Shown here piece by piece: positions 28,681 through 37,250 of a stretch of DNA of 64,000 nt (positions are counted from its first letter, which is position 1; every line of letters begins with the position of its first letter). Below the pieces are notes generated by a model. The model was not told where the DNA came from. It worked only from the letters and a program-made list of their open reading frames with translations, and did no database searches. The DNA lies in assembly GCF_017352375.1 (NCBI RefSeq), contig NZ_JAFEVR010000008.1:1-64000 (forward strand), given 5' to 3'. This DNA is from Mycolicibacterium sp. S2-37 (lineage in GTDB: Bacteria; Actinomycetota; Actinomycetes; Mycobacteriales; Mycobacteriaceae). The translations under genes and the position numbers were made by a program.

Positions 28681-29202
28681 GTGACGGCGGTGTACCTCGC
28701 GGCGTTCACAGTCGGCGGCATCGCCGTACTGTCGGCCCTGCTGCTCGCAGACGTGGGGCACGGCGATGGCATGCCGTTTTTGAGCCTGACCTCGGTAGCC
28801 GCCGGGGTGCTCGGCGCGGGCACCGGCGGACTCGTCGCAACGTGGGCCGGGGCGGGCACGGTGGCTGCGGCCGGCGTCGCCGTGGGCGCTGCGGTAGCGC
28901 TCATCGCGGCGCTCAACGGCCTGCTGCTGCCCTATCTGCGCCGCCAGCAGAGCAACTCCCAACGCGGCCGCATCTCCTACGTCGGCCTGCTGGGCACAGT
29001 CACCCTCGACGTGCCGGTCGACGGTTGGGGTGAGGTCGCGTTCGTCGACGCCGACGGAAACCGTGTGCGGGCCCGCGCCAAGACCGCCGAACCGGCCGCC
29101 CTGCCGAAATCCACACCCGTCTACATCGCCGACGCCGACCCCGACTTCGTCCACGTCGTCGCCGTCCCCGACCTCCACCGACCCGCCACCGAAAGGCCCT
29201 GA
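28681..29202 (+). CDS. NfeD/YqiJ-like membrane protein, flotillin partner
   Basis: 173 residues. Three hydrophobic segments fill the first ~85 residues, followed by a ~80-residue soluble beta-rich domain (RGRISYVGLLGTVTLDVPVDGWGEVAF…) of the OB-fold type seen in NfeD-like proteins. Such proteins are co-encoded with SPFH proteins and thought to work with them in membrane microdomains; here the flotillin gene starts 3 nt later. GTG at 28681 follows GGGGAGAGG. Divergent from infA. Confidence 0.75.
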   Translation: MTAVYLAAFTVGGIAVLSALLLADVGHGDGMPFLSLTSVAAGVLGAGTGGLVATWAGAGTVAAAGVAVGAAVALIAALNGLLLPYLRRQQSNSQRGRISYVGLLGTVTLDVPVDGWGEVAFVDADGNRVRARAKTAEPAALPKSTPVYIADADPDFVHVVAVPDLHRPATERP

Positions 29203-29205
29203 CCC

Positions 29206-30657
29206 ATGTCTTCGCTGATGATCGTGATCGTCGCGGTGATCGCCGCGCTGCTGCTGTTCGTCGCGCTGCCGGTCATCTACGTCAAGAACTACATCAAGGT
29301 GCCGCCCAACGAGGTCGCTGTGTTCACCGGCCGCGGCACTCCGAAGGTGGTGCGCGGCGGCGCCCGGTTCCGCGTGCCGGGCATCGAACGCGTCGACATC
29401 ATGAGCCTCGAGCCGTTCAACGTCAGCATCAACCTGCAGAACGCGCTGTCGAACAACGGTGTGCCGGTCAACGTGGAGGCCGTCGGCCTGGTCCGAATCG
29501 GCTCATCGGAGGAGGCGGTGCAGACCGCGGTGCAGCGCTTCCTGACCTCCGACCTCAACGAACTGCAGCGCCAGATCAACGAGATCCTCGCCGGCAGCCT
29601 GCGTGGTATCACCGCGACGATGACCGTGGAGGACCTCAACTCCAACCGCGACACGCTGGCGCGCAGCGTGGTCGAGGAGGCCGGCGGCGACCTCGCCCGC
29701 ATCGGTATGGAGGTCGATGTGCTCAAGATTGCCGGCATCTCCGACCGCAACGCCTATCTGGAGTCGCTCGGTCAGCGCCGCATCGCCGAGGTCAAACGCG
29801 ACGCCGCGATCGGTACCGCCGAGGCCGAACGCGATGCGCAGATCCAGTCGGCCAAGGCCCGCCAGGCCGGTTCGGTCGCCCAGGCCGAGGCCGACACCGC
29901 GATCGCGACGGCCAACCAGCGCCGCGACGTCGAACTCGCGCGACTGCGGGCGCAGACCGAGGCCGAGAACGCGCAGGCCGACCAGGCCGGCCCGCTGGCC
30001 AACGCCCGCGCGCAGAAGGACGTCGGCATCGCCACCGAGCAGGCGGAGGCCGCCCGCGTGCAGGCGCGCATCGAGGTCGAGCAGCGCCGCGCCGAACAGG
30101 CCACCGCCGCGCTGCAGGCCGACGTGATCGCCCCAGCCGACGCGCAGCGACAGGCCGACATCGCCCGCGCGGAGGGCCAGCGCCAGTCGGCGATCCTGGC
30201 CGCGCAGGCCCAGGCAGAGGCGGCGCGACAGGCCGGCCAGGCCGAGGCGGATGCCAGGAAGGCAGCGGCCGACGCTTTGCGCGTCGAGCGACAGGCCGAG
30301 GCCGACGGCATCAAGGCCAAGCTGGTCGCCGAGGCCGCGGGCAAGAAGGAGATCGCCGCCGCGCTGAACAGCTACAGCCCGGAGGCGGCCCGGCTGCAAA
30401 CGCTTCCCGACGTGTTGGCGTCGGTGGTCAAAGCGACCGAGGCCGCCGCGATGCCGCTGTCGGAGATCGAGCGGCTGACCATCATCGGCGGCTCGAGCGA
30501 CACCCAGGACGCGGTCGGCGGGCTGCTCGGCGTCAGTCCGCTGGCCGTCGCGAAGATCGTCGAGGCGCTCAGGAGTTCGGGCATCGATCTGCCCGCCATG
30601 CTCAACCGCACCGGCTCCGACGGGCAGTCGAACGGCCAGGCGGTGGCGGGCGAATGA
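29206..30657 (+). CDS. Flotillin-like SPFH/band-7 protein
   Basis: 483 residues: N-terminal membrane segment (MIVIVAVIAALLLFVALPVIYV), SPFH domain (about 30–185, with KVPPNEVAVFTGRG and VEAVGLVRIG), then a ~190-residue Ala/Glu/Gln-rich coiled coil (about 190–385) and a C-terminal region AAAMPLSEIERLTIIGG typical of flotillins. Likely scaffolds lipid microdomains at the cytoplasmic membrane. It forms an operon with the NfeD-like gene, and its TGA overlaps the ATG of a type VII secretion-type gene (ATGA, 30654–30657). Confidence 0.9.
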   Translation: MSSLMIVIVAVIAALLLFVALPVIYVKNYIKVPPNEVAVFTGRGTPKVVRGGARFRVPGIERVDIMSLEPFNVSINLQNALSNNGVPVNVEAVGLVRIGSSEEAVQTAVQRFLTSDLNELQRQINEILAGSLRGITATMTVEDLNSNRDTLARSVVEEAGGDLARIGMEVDVLKIAGISDRNAYLESLGQRRIAEVKRDAAIGTAEAERDAQIQSAKARQAGSVAQAEADTAIATANQRRDVELARLRAQTEAENAQADQAGPLANARAQKDVGIATEQAEAARVQARIEVEQRRAEQATAALQADVIAPADAQRQADIARAEGQRQSAILAAQAQAEAARQAGQAEADARKAAADALRVERQAEADGIKAKLVAEAAGKKEIAAALNSYSPEAARLQTLPDVLASVVKATEAAAMPLSEIERLTIIGGSSDTQDAVGGLLGVSPLAVAKIVEALRSSGIDLPAMLNRTGSDGQSNGQAVAGE

Positions 30658-30974
30658 GTCATCCGGGTGAGCCGTTGGAGGCCGATCCGAGCGAGCTGCA
30701 TTCGGCGGCAGCGCGGTTGGACGGTCACACCGGTGAGTTTCGGTCGGCGCAGGATGCGGTGCGGTCCCGGGCTGCTGGGGTGGTGTTGGGTTCGGGTGTG
30801 GCGGGGGCGGCGTTGGCGGGTTTGTTGGCGGCCTGGGATTCGGAGACTGCGCGCCTGGGTGCGGCTGGTGTGCGGCTTGCGGAGGGTCACCGGCAGGCGG
30901 CGCAGGCCTATGTCCGCACCGATGCCGATGGTGCGGGGTGGATCGGGGAAGCTGGCCTGAACGCCGAGGGCTGA
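30654..30974 (+). CDS. EspC/WXG-like small type VII secretion protein
   Basis: 106 residues, helix–turn–helix, Ala-rich. It carries AQAYVRTDADGA, i.e. YVRTD matching the YxxxD/E type VII signal. It overlaps the flotillin stop by 4 bp and lies 4 nt before the large WXG–toxin gene. A small YxxxD protein next to a WXG toxin is a usual layout in mycobacterial and firmicute T7SS effectors, where the small protein helps target the toxin. I infer this role. Confidence 0.75.
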   Translation: MSHPGEPLEADPSELHSAAARLDGHTGEFRSAQDAVRSRAAGVVLGSGVAGAALAGLLAAWDSETARLGAAGVRLAEGHRQAAQAYVRTDADGAGWIGEAGLNAEG

Positions 30975-30978
30975 GCGC

Positions 30979-32754
30979 GTGGCGTTGAGCATCGGGGAGC
31001 TCAAGGGTTGGGCCCCTGAGGTCGAGGAACTGGCCACCGCGACCCGCGGGGCGGCAGCCAATCACAGTGGCGCCGCGCAGTTCTACCGCTCGCTGATCGG
31101 TGTGTCGACCTGGCAGGGAGAGAGCGCTGCCGCCGCGCACGCGGCGATGGCAGCGACTGCCGGTGACCATGAGGCGGCGGCTGACCGGCTGGCCACGGCC
31201 GCGGGCGGCATGGAGTCCGTTCAGCACGACGCCGAGGCTGTGGCAGCGACGATCAAGCGGATCCTCGATGATGCGGCGGCCCCGCCGGCGGTGATGGTCG
31301 ACGAGTCGACCAATGCGGTGATCCCCCCGGAGACCGGTTATCTGACCGAGGAGTACGCCGCGCACGTCGCCGCCAAGGTCACCGATTTGCAAGGGCGAAT
31401 CGCTGCCGCGGTGGCTGATGGTGAGCGTCTGGACGCCGACCTGGCCCAGGCGATCGCCACTGCCGCGGGTGTGTCGCCACCGGCGGCGCCGTCGCCGTCG
31501 TTTGTCGAGGACCTGTTGTTGCCCAGGACCGCCGGGGACGGCAGACCTCCGCAGCCGGGTGAGCGTGCGCCGGGCCCGACCAGCCTGGACGGGGCGTTGG
31601 GTGAGCTCACCGGTACCGGTCAGCCAATCGGTCCCGCTGACCCGCGCGCGCTGGGTGCTCAGGCGCCGGTACCGCTGGATCCGGCGAAAGTCGACCAGTT
31701 CAAGAACCTGGCCCGCAGTGTGCTTGAACGCGATGGGGTGGCGCCCGATCAGATCGAAGCACGCCTGGACGCGATGGTCGCCGCGGCGCAGCGACCGCTG
31801 CCTGCATACAAGCCCCCGCCGCCGGACAAGATGCCCGCGCCTGGTTTCGGTGAGGGGTTCGGGGACCGCTGGCGGGCCACCGAACAGGGCATCAAAGAGT
31901 TGATCGGCCAAGGCGGGCCGGGGGCACCCGGCGTTCTGGAGGCCTGGCGCGATCTGGCCAAAGCCACCAACGACCAAGTGTCCAACCCCGTCGGGACCGT
32001 CATCGGGGAAGTCGAGCACGCGCTGGACTCGCCCAGCGCCGCCTACTACCTGGGCGAGAAGTCCGCCGACGCAGCCGCTGCCGCACCGGCAGTGGTGTTC
32101 GGTGGCGAAGGCGCTCTCGTCGCCCGGGCCGGAGCCCTCGACGACCTCGCCGGCGCAGGCGCCATCCCCCACGACGTCATCAACGGCCCGACGCCTAGCG
32201 GCGCCATCGACGCAGTGCCACTGGCCGGTGACCATTCGGCAGCGCTCGCGGGTGAGGACCAACCGGTGGGCTACTCACCGCAAGCCCCTGCTGTAGCTTC
32301 CAGCCTCAATGAGGCCTTCACGAGCGCCCAGCCGACCACCGACCTCGCCCGCGAAGTCGCGAACCTTTCCACCCACTATGTGGGCGACGCCGACAGGGTG
32401 GTCTTGGGAAAGTGGGACGGACAAGATGGCGGATACATCGGTGCAGCGAGGAGCAATGGCGGCATCTACTTCGACACCGGCGACGCAACGTGGACGGCCA
32501 TGGAAGGCGGGCTCAGCGGCACAGACGCCAAAGCCTTAGGCTGGCAAGTCAACGAACAATTCCTCCGCACACAACTCGAAAGTCGCGTGCCCCGCATCGA
32601 ATACGTCCTGCCTGACGGATTCGACACGGTTGATCAAGTGGCACGGGTGCGTAGGGAATCTTTCTCAGCACTGGAAATAAACTTCTTGAACGAGAATGCA
32701 GCGGCATATGGATACAGACGAGACGGGAATTCGTGGGTGTACGGAGATCAATGA
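30979..32754 (+). CDS. Type VII-secreted polymorphic toxin (WXG N-terminus, C-terminal toxin domain)
   Basis: 591 residues from GTG 30979. The N-terminal ~100 residues are a WXG100-type helical hairpin with WQG at 45–47. A long Ala/Pro-rich region follows (about 105–455, with AYKPPPPDKMPAPG). The last ~125 residues are a distinct, more polar domain beginning near THYVGDADRVVLGKWDG and containing GGIYFDTGDATW and NEQFLRTQ. I recognise this VLGK…YF…W…NxxFL pattern from C-terminal domains of polymorphic toxins, but I cannot name the activity. An immunity-like gene starts 1 nt after the stop, and a decayed copy of the last 40 residues lies at 33198–33390. The 3' end is AT-richer than the rest, consistent with a transferred C-terminal cassette. 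Confidence 0.75.
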   Translation: MALSIGELKGWAPEVEELATATRGAAANHSGAAQFYRSLIGVSTWQGESAAAAHAAMAATAGDHEAAADRLATAAGGMESVQHDAEAVAATIKRILDDAAAPPAVMVDESTNAVIPPETGYLTEEYAAHVAAKVTDLQGRIAAAVADGERLDADLAQAIATAAGVSPPAAPSPSFVEDLLLPRTAGDGRPPQPGERAPGPTSLDGALGELTGTGQPIGPADPRALGAQAPVPLDPAKVDQFKNLARSVLERDGVAPDQIEARLDAMVAAAQRPLPAYKPPPPDKMPAPGFGEGFGDRWRATEQGIKELIGQGGPGAPGVLEAWRDLAKATNDQVSNPVGTVIGEVEHALDSPSAAYYLGEKSADAAAAAPAVVFGGEGALVARAGALDDLAGAGAIPHDVINGPTPSGAIDAVPLAGDHSAALAGEDQPVGYSPQAPAVASSLNEAFTSAQPTTDLAREVANLSTHYVGDADRVVLGKWDGQDGGYIGAARSNGGIYFDTGDATWTAMEGGLSGTDAKALGWQVNEQFLRTQLESRVPRIEYVLPDGFDTVDQVARVRRESFSALEINFLNENAAAYGYRRDGNSWVYGDQ

Positions 32755-32755
32755 C

Positions 32756-33142
32756 ATGACAGAAGTTGGCCAAGTACAGCAGTTCATGGGCGCAACGCTA
32801 GCTAACAGCGGATTCGCGCTGGAGGCCGTTGACAGCACCATCACCTACTTGGGTCGTCCTGCTTGGGCTGTCTATTACCGAGGTGCGGATTGCAAACTGC
32901 AGATATGTTGGTCGTCGCGGGAAGGCGGCATTGACTTCATGCTCGCGCCGCTCGATGCGCCAAACGAATTCGGACTTATCAATCGGTCCAAGAAGTGGCA
33001 GTTCATGCTCGCGTTGAGCGATTTGAACGACGATCTGGTGACGCCGCCGGTCGATGCACCACCTGACATCTGGTGGGCGTGGCGAATTGCCCTGTTCAAT
33101 GTTCACATTGAGACCGCTCGCTCCGTCTTACATGGCAAGTGA
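32756..33142 (+). CDS. Putative immunity protein for the upstream toxin
   Basis: 128-residue acidic soluble protein; no family recognised by name. GGAG lies 9 nt before the ATG at 32756, immediately after the toxin stop. Decayed homologues lie at 33355–33768 and ~33850–34060; shared motifs are DCK(L/I)Q(I/V), SSREG, APxxAxNxFGL and a Trp-Gln pair (KKWQF/KNWQI). Position after a toxin, small size, AT-richer composition and multiple copies are the marks of an immunity gene. The function is inferred. Confidence 0.65.
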   Translation: MTEVGQVQQFMGATLANSGFALEAVDSTITYLGRPAWAVYYRGADCKLQICWSSREGGIDFMLAPLDAPNEFGLINRSKKWQFMLALSDLNDDLVTPPVDAPPDIWWAWRIALFNVHIETARSVLHGK

Positions 33143-33197
33143 GAAGGCCATAATACGAATCAGCTCAGGTTCGAAAACCGTAACCAGCCTCAATTAA

Positions 33198-33390
33198 GTT
33201 CTCGACCCTGACAAGTACGACTCACTCGAAGACGTCGCAGTAGAGAGAGCGGGTTCTTATTCTGCGATGGAAATACGGTTCCTGATCGACAACGTAGGCG
33301 CATCGGTTACAAACGGGATGGAAATTACTGGATTCACTTCGGAGGTGGAAGACCACGAGTTCCGACTTCGCCGAGAAGGTCCAAGAAGTA
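33198..33390 (+). pseudogene. Decayed orphan toxin C-terminus (frameshifted)
   Basis: One frame reads VLDPDKYDSLEDVAVERAGS then YSAMEIRFLIDNVGA (33198–33302), matching the toxin's VLPDGFDTVDQVARVRRESF and SALEINFLNENAAA. After a shift near 33295 another frame reads IGYKRDGNYWIHFG, matching YGYRRDGNSWVYG. No start codon or N-terminal part is present and a TAA precedes the match. It is a truncated, frameshifted remnant of a second toxin tail, placed just before a second immunity-like gene. Confidence 0.75.
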
Positions 33391-33768
33391 GTTAATCCAC
33401 TGCTGTCGAGTCTCGGCTTCGTCATTGATGGGATTGACGACAGATTAGACGAAGGCGGACGCAAACTCGAGATCGTCTACTTCCGATCGGACGACTGCAA
33501 GATTCAGGTGTACCGATCATCGCGTGAAGGCGAGGTTAACTGCATGATCGCCCCAGTTGGAGCCGCCAACAACTTCGGCTTGACATCTAAGAATTGGCAA
33601 ATTCTTGCGATGTTCACCAAACGTCCAGACATCCCGCTGGACGAGCTGGTAGAGGCGGCTCGCGCCGAGTGCGAGTCATATGCAGAGCCGTTGGAGTGGG
33701 TCCGCGCCCAACTGGTGAAATATTACGAGTCAGCTCATGCGGGGATACTGCGCATGCACAGGGATTAG
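33355..33768 (+). pseudogene. Second immunity-like gene with apparently lost start codon (ACG)
   Basis: An open frame of 137 codons from ACG 33355 encodes SSDFAEKVQEVVNPLLSSLG then FVIDGIDDRL and SDDCKIQVYRSSREGEVNCM, alignable with the intact immunity protein over its first ~90 residues; the C-terminal ~45 residues differ. GGAGG lies 9 nt before the ACG, exactly where an ATG would be expected, so ATG→ACG is likely. An internal GTG at 33508 could still give an 86-residue product. It may be a paralogue for a lost toxin, now expressed weakly or not at all. Confidence 0.65.
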
Positions 33769-33800
33769 TAACTCCGCCTACGCATGTCTACCACTTGTCC

Positions 33801-34070
33801 GGTATAGGCGAGACGGAAATTCGTGATAGACGGCGGTGAATGACGACACTCCTCTATAGCGAGTGGCTCATGGGCAGCGATTTGCATCATCCACGCCTGC
33901 AAACTGGAGGTCTGCTATTCGGCGCGAGAGGGCGGCATCAATTAAGTCTTGCGCCGCTCGATTAGCCAAAAGAGTTCGGACTCATCAATCATTCCGAGGG
34001 GAGGCAATTCAATGCTCACGCAGAGCGATGTTCACGACGGATTGGTGACGCCCTTGGTCGATGCGCCGGT
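33801..34070 (+). pseudogene. Third, heavily decayed toxin-tail/immunity copy
   Basis: 33801–33844 resembles the DNA at the toxin 3' end (32711–32755) and reads YRRDGNS before a TGA. After it, ACKLEVCYSAREGGIN ends in TAA (compare DCKLQICWSSREGGID in the intact gene), and a further segment reads LAPLD*PKEFGLIN (compare LAPLDAPNEFGLIN). In-frame stops show it is dead. It is closest to the intact first copy, not to the second. Confidence 0.7.
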
Positions 34071-34142
34071 CGAACGGGCGCAACGGCCCACCGCCTCAGC
34101 TCAGAAGGTAACCGCTGGACACCCGGCGCATACTTGATCACG

Positions 34143-35807
34143 ATGACCGGCCCTGCCCCCGCCCCCCGTAAACCCGTGATTCTCACGGTCGACGACGACC
34201 CCGCGGTGTCCCGCGCCGTCGCACGTGACCTGCGTCGCCACTACGGCGAGCACTTTCGCATCGTGCGCGCCGAATCGGGCCCCGACGCCCTGGAGACGCT
34301 CAACGAACTCAAGCTCCGCGGTGAGACCGTCGCGGTGTTCGTCGCCGACTACCGGATGCCGCAGATGAGCGGTATCGAGTTCCTCGAAGAGGCGATGGAC
34401 ATCTTCCCGATGGCCCGGCGCGTGCTGCTCACCGCCTACGCCGACACCCACGCCGCCATCGATGCGATCAATGTCGTCGACCTCGACCACTATCTGCTCA
34501 AGCCGTGGGACCCGCCGGAGGAGAAGCTGTACCCGGTGGTCGACGCGCTGATCGAGGCCTGGCGAGAGACCGGCGACCGGGCCATCCCCCACACCAAGAT
34601 CATCGGCCATCCGTGGAACGCACGGTCTTCGGAGGTCCGCGAGTTCCTGGCACGGAACCGGCTGTATTACACCTGGTTCCGGGCCGACGAACCCAAGGGC
34701 GCCAAACTCTTGGAGGCCGCGAAGCAGGACGGGCTGACGCTGCCCGTGATCATCACCGAACAGGGTGAGACCCTGATCGACCCGACCGACGCCGAACTGG
34801 CCGCCACCCTCGGACTGACCACCACTCCGGCGGAGGATTTCTACGACCTGGTGGTCATCGGCGGCGGTCCCGCCGGGCTGGCCGCGGCCGTCTACGGCGC
34901 GTCCGAGGGCCTGGAGACCGTGCTGATCGAGCGCACCGCCACCGGTGGGCAGGCCGGCCAGAGTTCCCGCATCGAGAATTACCTCGGCTTCCCCGACGGA
35001 CTGTCGGGTTCGCAGCTCGCCGAGCGCGCCCGTATGCAGGCCGAGAAGTTCAACGCGGAACTGATCACCGCCGCCGAGGTGACCGCGCTGGAGATCGACG
35101 GCTCGGCACGCACCGTCCGGCTGTCCGACGGCCGCTCGATCGGTGCGCGGTCGGTGATTTTGGCGATGGGCGTGGAGTACCGCCAGCTGCCCGCCGAAGG
35201 CTGCGACGGGCTGACCGGTGCCGGCGTGTATTACGGCGCGACGGCGTCGGTGGCATCGGATTGCGACAACGACGAGGTGTACGTGATCGGCGGCGCCAAC
35301 TCGGCCGGCCAGGCCGCGATGTACCTGTCGCGCACCGCGAAGTCGGTGACCATCGTCAGCCGCCGCACCCTCGAGGACTCGATGTCGCACTACCTGATCC
35401 AGCAGATCAGGGACAACGACAAGATCCACGAGCTGCCGAACACCGTCGTGCACGCCGTCAAGGGCAACGGCCACCTCGAAGGCATCTGCCTGCAGAACAC
35501 GGTCACCGGCGAGCGCCAGGAACGCACCTGCGGCCGCATGTTCATCTTCATCGGCGCTGAACCGCGCACCGATTGGCTCGACGGCATCGTGGTCCGTGAC
35601 GACCACGGTTTCATCCTGGCCGGGCCGGACCTGCGCGATGTCGCGGGCTGGACGCTGGACCGCCCGCCGCACCACCTCGAGACCAGTGTGCCCGGCGTGT
35701 TCGTCGCCGGCGACGTGCGTGCGGAGTCTGCCAAACGGGTGGCCGCCGCCGTCGGCGAAGGGTCGATGGCGGTCATGTTGGTGCACCGGTATCTGGCCGA
35801 GGCATAG
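34143..35807 (+). CDS. Fused response regulator / glutaredoxin-like / thioredoxin reductase-like flavoprotein
   Basis: 554 residues in three parts. Receiver domain (about 10–140): acidic pocket DDDP (17–20), phospho-acceptor Asp69 (VADYRMP), Thr97, Lys120 (LLKPW). Middle domain (about 150–228) has the pattern of a glutaredoxin, IIGHPWNARSSEVREFLARN … LPVIITEQGETLIDP, but the CxxC position reads NARS. C-terminal TrxR-like domain (about 232–554): FAD motif VVIGGGPAGLAAA, NADPH motif VIGGANSAGQAA and C-terminal FVAGDVRAESAKRVAAAVGEGS; the usual CATC is absent (YYGATASVASDC). FAD and NADPH binding are likely, disulphide chemistry is not obvious. ATG 34143; next gene begins 10 nt after its stop. 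Confidence 0.88.
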   Translation: MTGPAPAPRKPVILTVDDDPAVSRAVARDLRRHYGEHFRIVRAESGPDALETLNELKLRGETVAVFVADYRMPQMSGIEFLEEAMDIFPMARRVLLTAYADTHAAIDAINVVDLDHYLLKPWDPPEEKLYPVVDALIEAWRETGDRAIPHTKIIGHPWNARSSEVREFLARNRLYYTWFRADEPKGAKLLEAAKQDGLTLPVIITEQGETLIDPTDAELAATLGLTTTPAEDFYDLVVIGGGPAGLAAAVYGASEGLETVLIERTATGGQAGQSSRIENYLGFPDGLSGSQLAERARMQAEKFNAELITAAEVTALEIDGSARTVRLSDGRSIGARSVILAMGVEYRQLPAEGCDGLTGAGVYYGATASVASDCDNDEVYVIGGANSAGQAAMYLSRTAKSVTIVSRRTLEDSMSHYLIQQIRDNDKIHELPNTVVHAVKGNGHLEGICLQNTVTGERQERTCGRMFIFIGAEPRTDWLDGIVVRDDHGFILAGPDLRDVAGWTLDRPPHHLETSVPGVFVAGDVRAESAKRVAAAVGEGSMAVMLVHRYLAEA

Positions 35808-35817
35808 AGGAGCCGGG

Positions 35818-37239
35818 ATGGCGTGCGACGTCGAACCGCTCCGGGGCCTGTTCATCTTCGAGGGCCTGTCCGACGCGCAATTGCAACGTCTGTGCGCCGA
35901 CGGGGAGATCGTCGATCACCCGGCCGGTGAACTGTGCCGCGAAGGTGAACCGGCCGAGTTCTTCTATGTACTCCTCGAGGGGGAGATCGCCCTGTCGAAG
36001 CGCTCCGGCGCCAGAGACATCGACATCTGGCGGGCCTCGGCGCCCGGATCGTACTGCGGCGCCTGGTCGGCCTTCCTCCTCGAGGAGGACATGACCTACG
36101 AGAACACCGCCACCCTGACCCGGCCGTCACGGATCTTCGTACTCGACGCCACCACCCTGGGCACGTTCCTGCGTACCGAGTTCCCGATGGCCACCCATCT
36201 GCTCATCGGGCACTCGCACGGCAGGTTTCATGCCCACCGGATCCTGGGCCCACACGACCGGCTCGTGCAGCTCGGCCAGCTGACAGCCGGCCTGACCCAC
36301 GAGCTGAACAATCCGGCCGCCGCCGCAGTGCGTGCCGCCTCCGAGCTGCGCGCACAGATCGCCACCATGCGACACCGCCGGGTCGAACTGCCCGACCCCG
36401 GCGCGATGCAGGAATTGATCGAACTGCAGGACCGCGTCGCCGAGGTCGCGGCCAAACCCAACGACCTGACGTCGGTCCAGAAGTCCGATCTCGAGGAGGC
36501 GCTCGGCGACTGGCTCGACGGACGCGGAGTGCCCGGCGCCTGGGATCACGCGGCAACCTTCGCCGAGGCCGGTCTGGACATCGACTGGATGGAACGCATC
36601 TCGGCCTCGCCCTGCGGTGCGACATCCGACTCCCTGGCCACGGCCATCCGGTGGTTGAGCAGCACCGTGGAGACCGAACTGCTGCTCACCGAGATCGGCG
36701 ATGCGACCAAGCGGATCTCCACGCTGGTCGGTCAGGCCAAGCAGTATTCGCAACTGGATCGTGCGCCGTTCGACGTCGTCGACCTGCACGGTCTGCTCGA
36801 CAGCACGCTGGCGATGATGTCGCACCGGCTGCGTCCGGAGGTCACCGTGATTCGCGACTTCGACCTCGGCCTGCCCGCGGTGCCGTGCTACCCCGCCGAG
36901 CTCAACCAGGTGTGGACGAACCTCATCGCCAACGCGCTCGACGCAATGCAGGACGCGCCGTCCGGCGCGCTGACGATTCGCACCCGCAGGCATCAGGACA
37001 TGGTGCGGGTGGAGGTATGCGACACCGGACCCGGTGTTCCCGACGATCTACTGGCCCGGATCTTCGACCCGTTCTTCACCACGAAGCCCTTCGGCGAAGG
37101 CACCGGACTGGGCCTGGACATCGCCGCACGCATCGTCGACCGGCACCGCGGCAGCCTGTGGGCGGAATCAATCCCCGGCGATATGCGTTTCATTGCAGCA
37201 CTGCCGCTGACCGTCGCGCCCGAAGACCCAGCCGTCTAG
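35818..37239 (+). CDS. Histidine kinase with N-terminal cyclic nucleotide-binding-like domain (first copy)
   Basis: 473 residues. A cNMP-binding (Crp-type) beta-roll domain spans about 8–125 (GLFIFEGLSDAQLQRLC, VLLEGEIALSKRSG). A dimerisation/phosphoacceptor helix has GQLTAGLTHELNNPAAAA with His161. An unusually long ~130-residue helical insertion (about 180–300) precedes the HATPase_c domain: N-box NQVWTNLIANALDAM (363–377), G1 DTGPGVP (402–408), G2 GTGLGLD (428–434). The start ATG at 35818 is preceded by GAGGAG. Second gene of the operon with the receiver–reductase fusion, its likely phosphorylation target. Confidence 0.9.
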   Translation: MACDVEPLRGLFIFEGLSDAQLQRLCADGEIVDHPAGELCREGEPAEFFYVLLEGEIALSKRSGARDIDIWRASAPGSYCGAWSAFLLEEDMTYENTATLTRPSRIFVLDATTLGTFLRTEFPMATHLLIGHSHGRFHAHRILGPHDRLVQLGQLTAGLTHELNNPAAAAVRAASELRAQIATMRHRRVELPDPGAMQELIELQDRVAEVAAKPNDLTSVQKSDLEEALGDWLDGRGVPGAWDHAATFAEAGLDIDWMERISASPCGATSDSLATAIRWLSSTVETELLLTEIGDATKRISTLVGQAKQYSQLDRAPFDVVDLHGLLDSTLAMMSHRLRPEVTVIRDFDLGLPAVPCYPAELNQVWTNLIANALDAMQDAPSGALTIRTRRHQDMVRVEVCDTGPGVPDDLLARIFDPFFTTKPFGEGTGLGLDIAARIVDRHRGSLWAESIPGDMRFIAALPLTVAPEDPAV

Positions 37240-37250
37240 GAAGGATCACC

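Noticed and set aside
29503..32262. 919-codon open frame on the minus strand opposite flotillin and the toxin
   Set aside because: Its sequence is Arg/Gly/Leu-rich antisense translation without domains, fully opposite two genes with clear families; long antisense frames are normal at this GC content.
33222..33464. 80-codon minus-strand open frame in the decayed toxin region
   Set aside because: The plus strand here has clear homology to toxin and immunity sequences; the minus frame has none.
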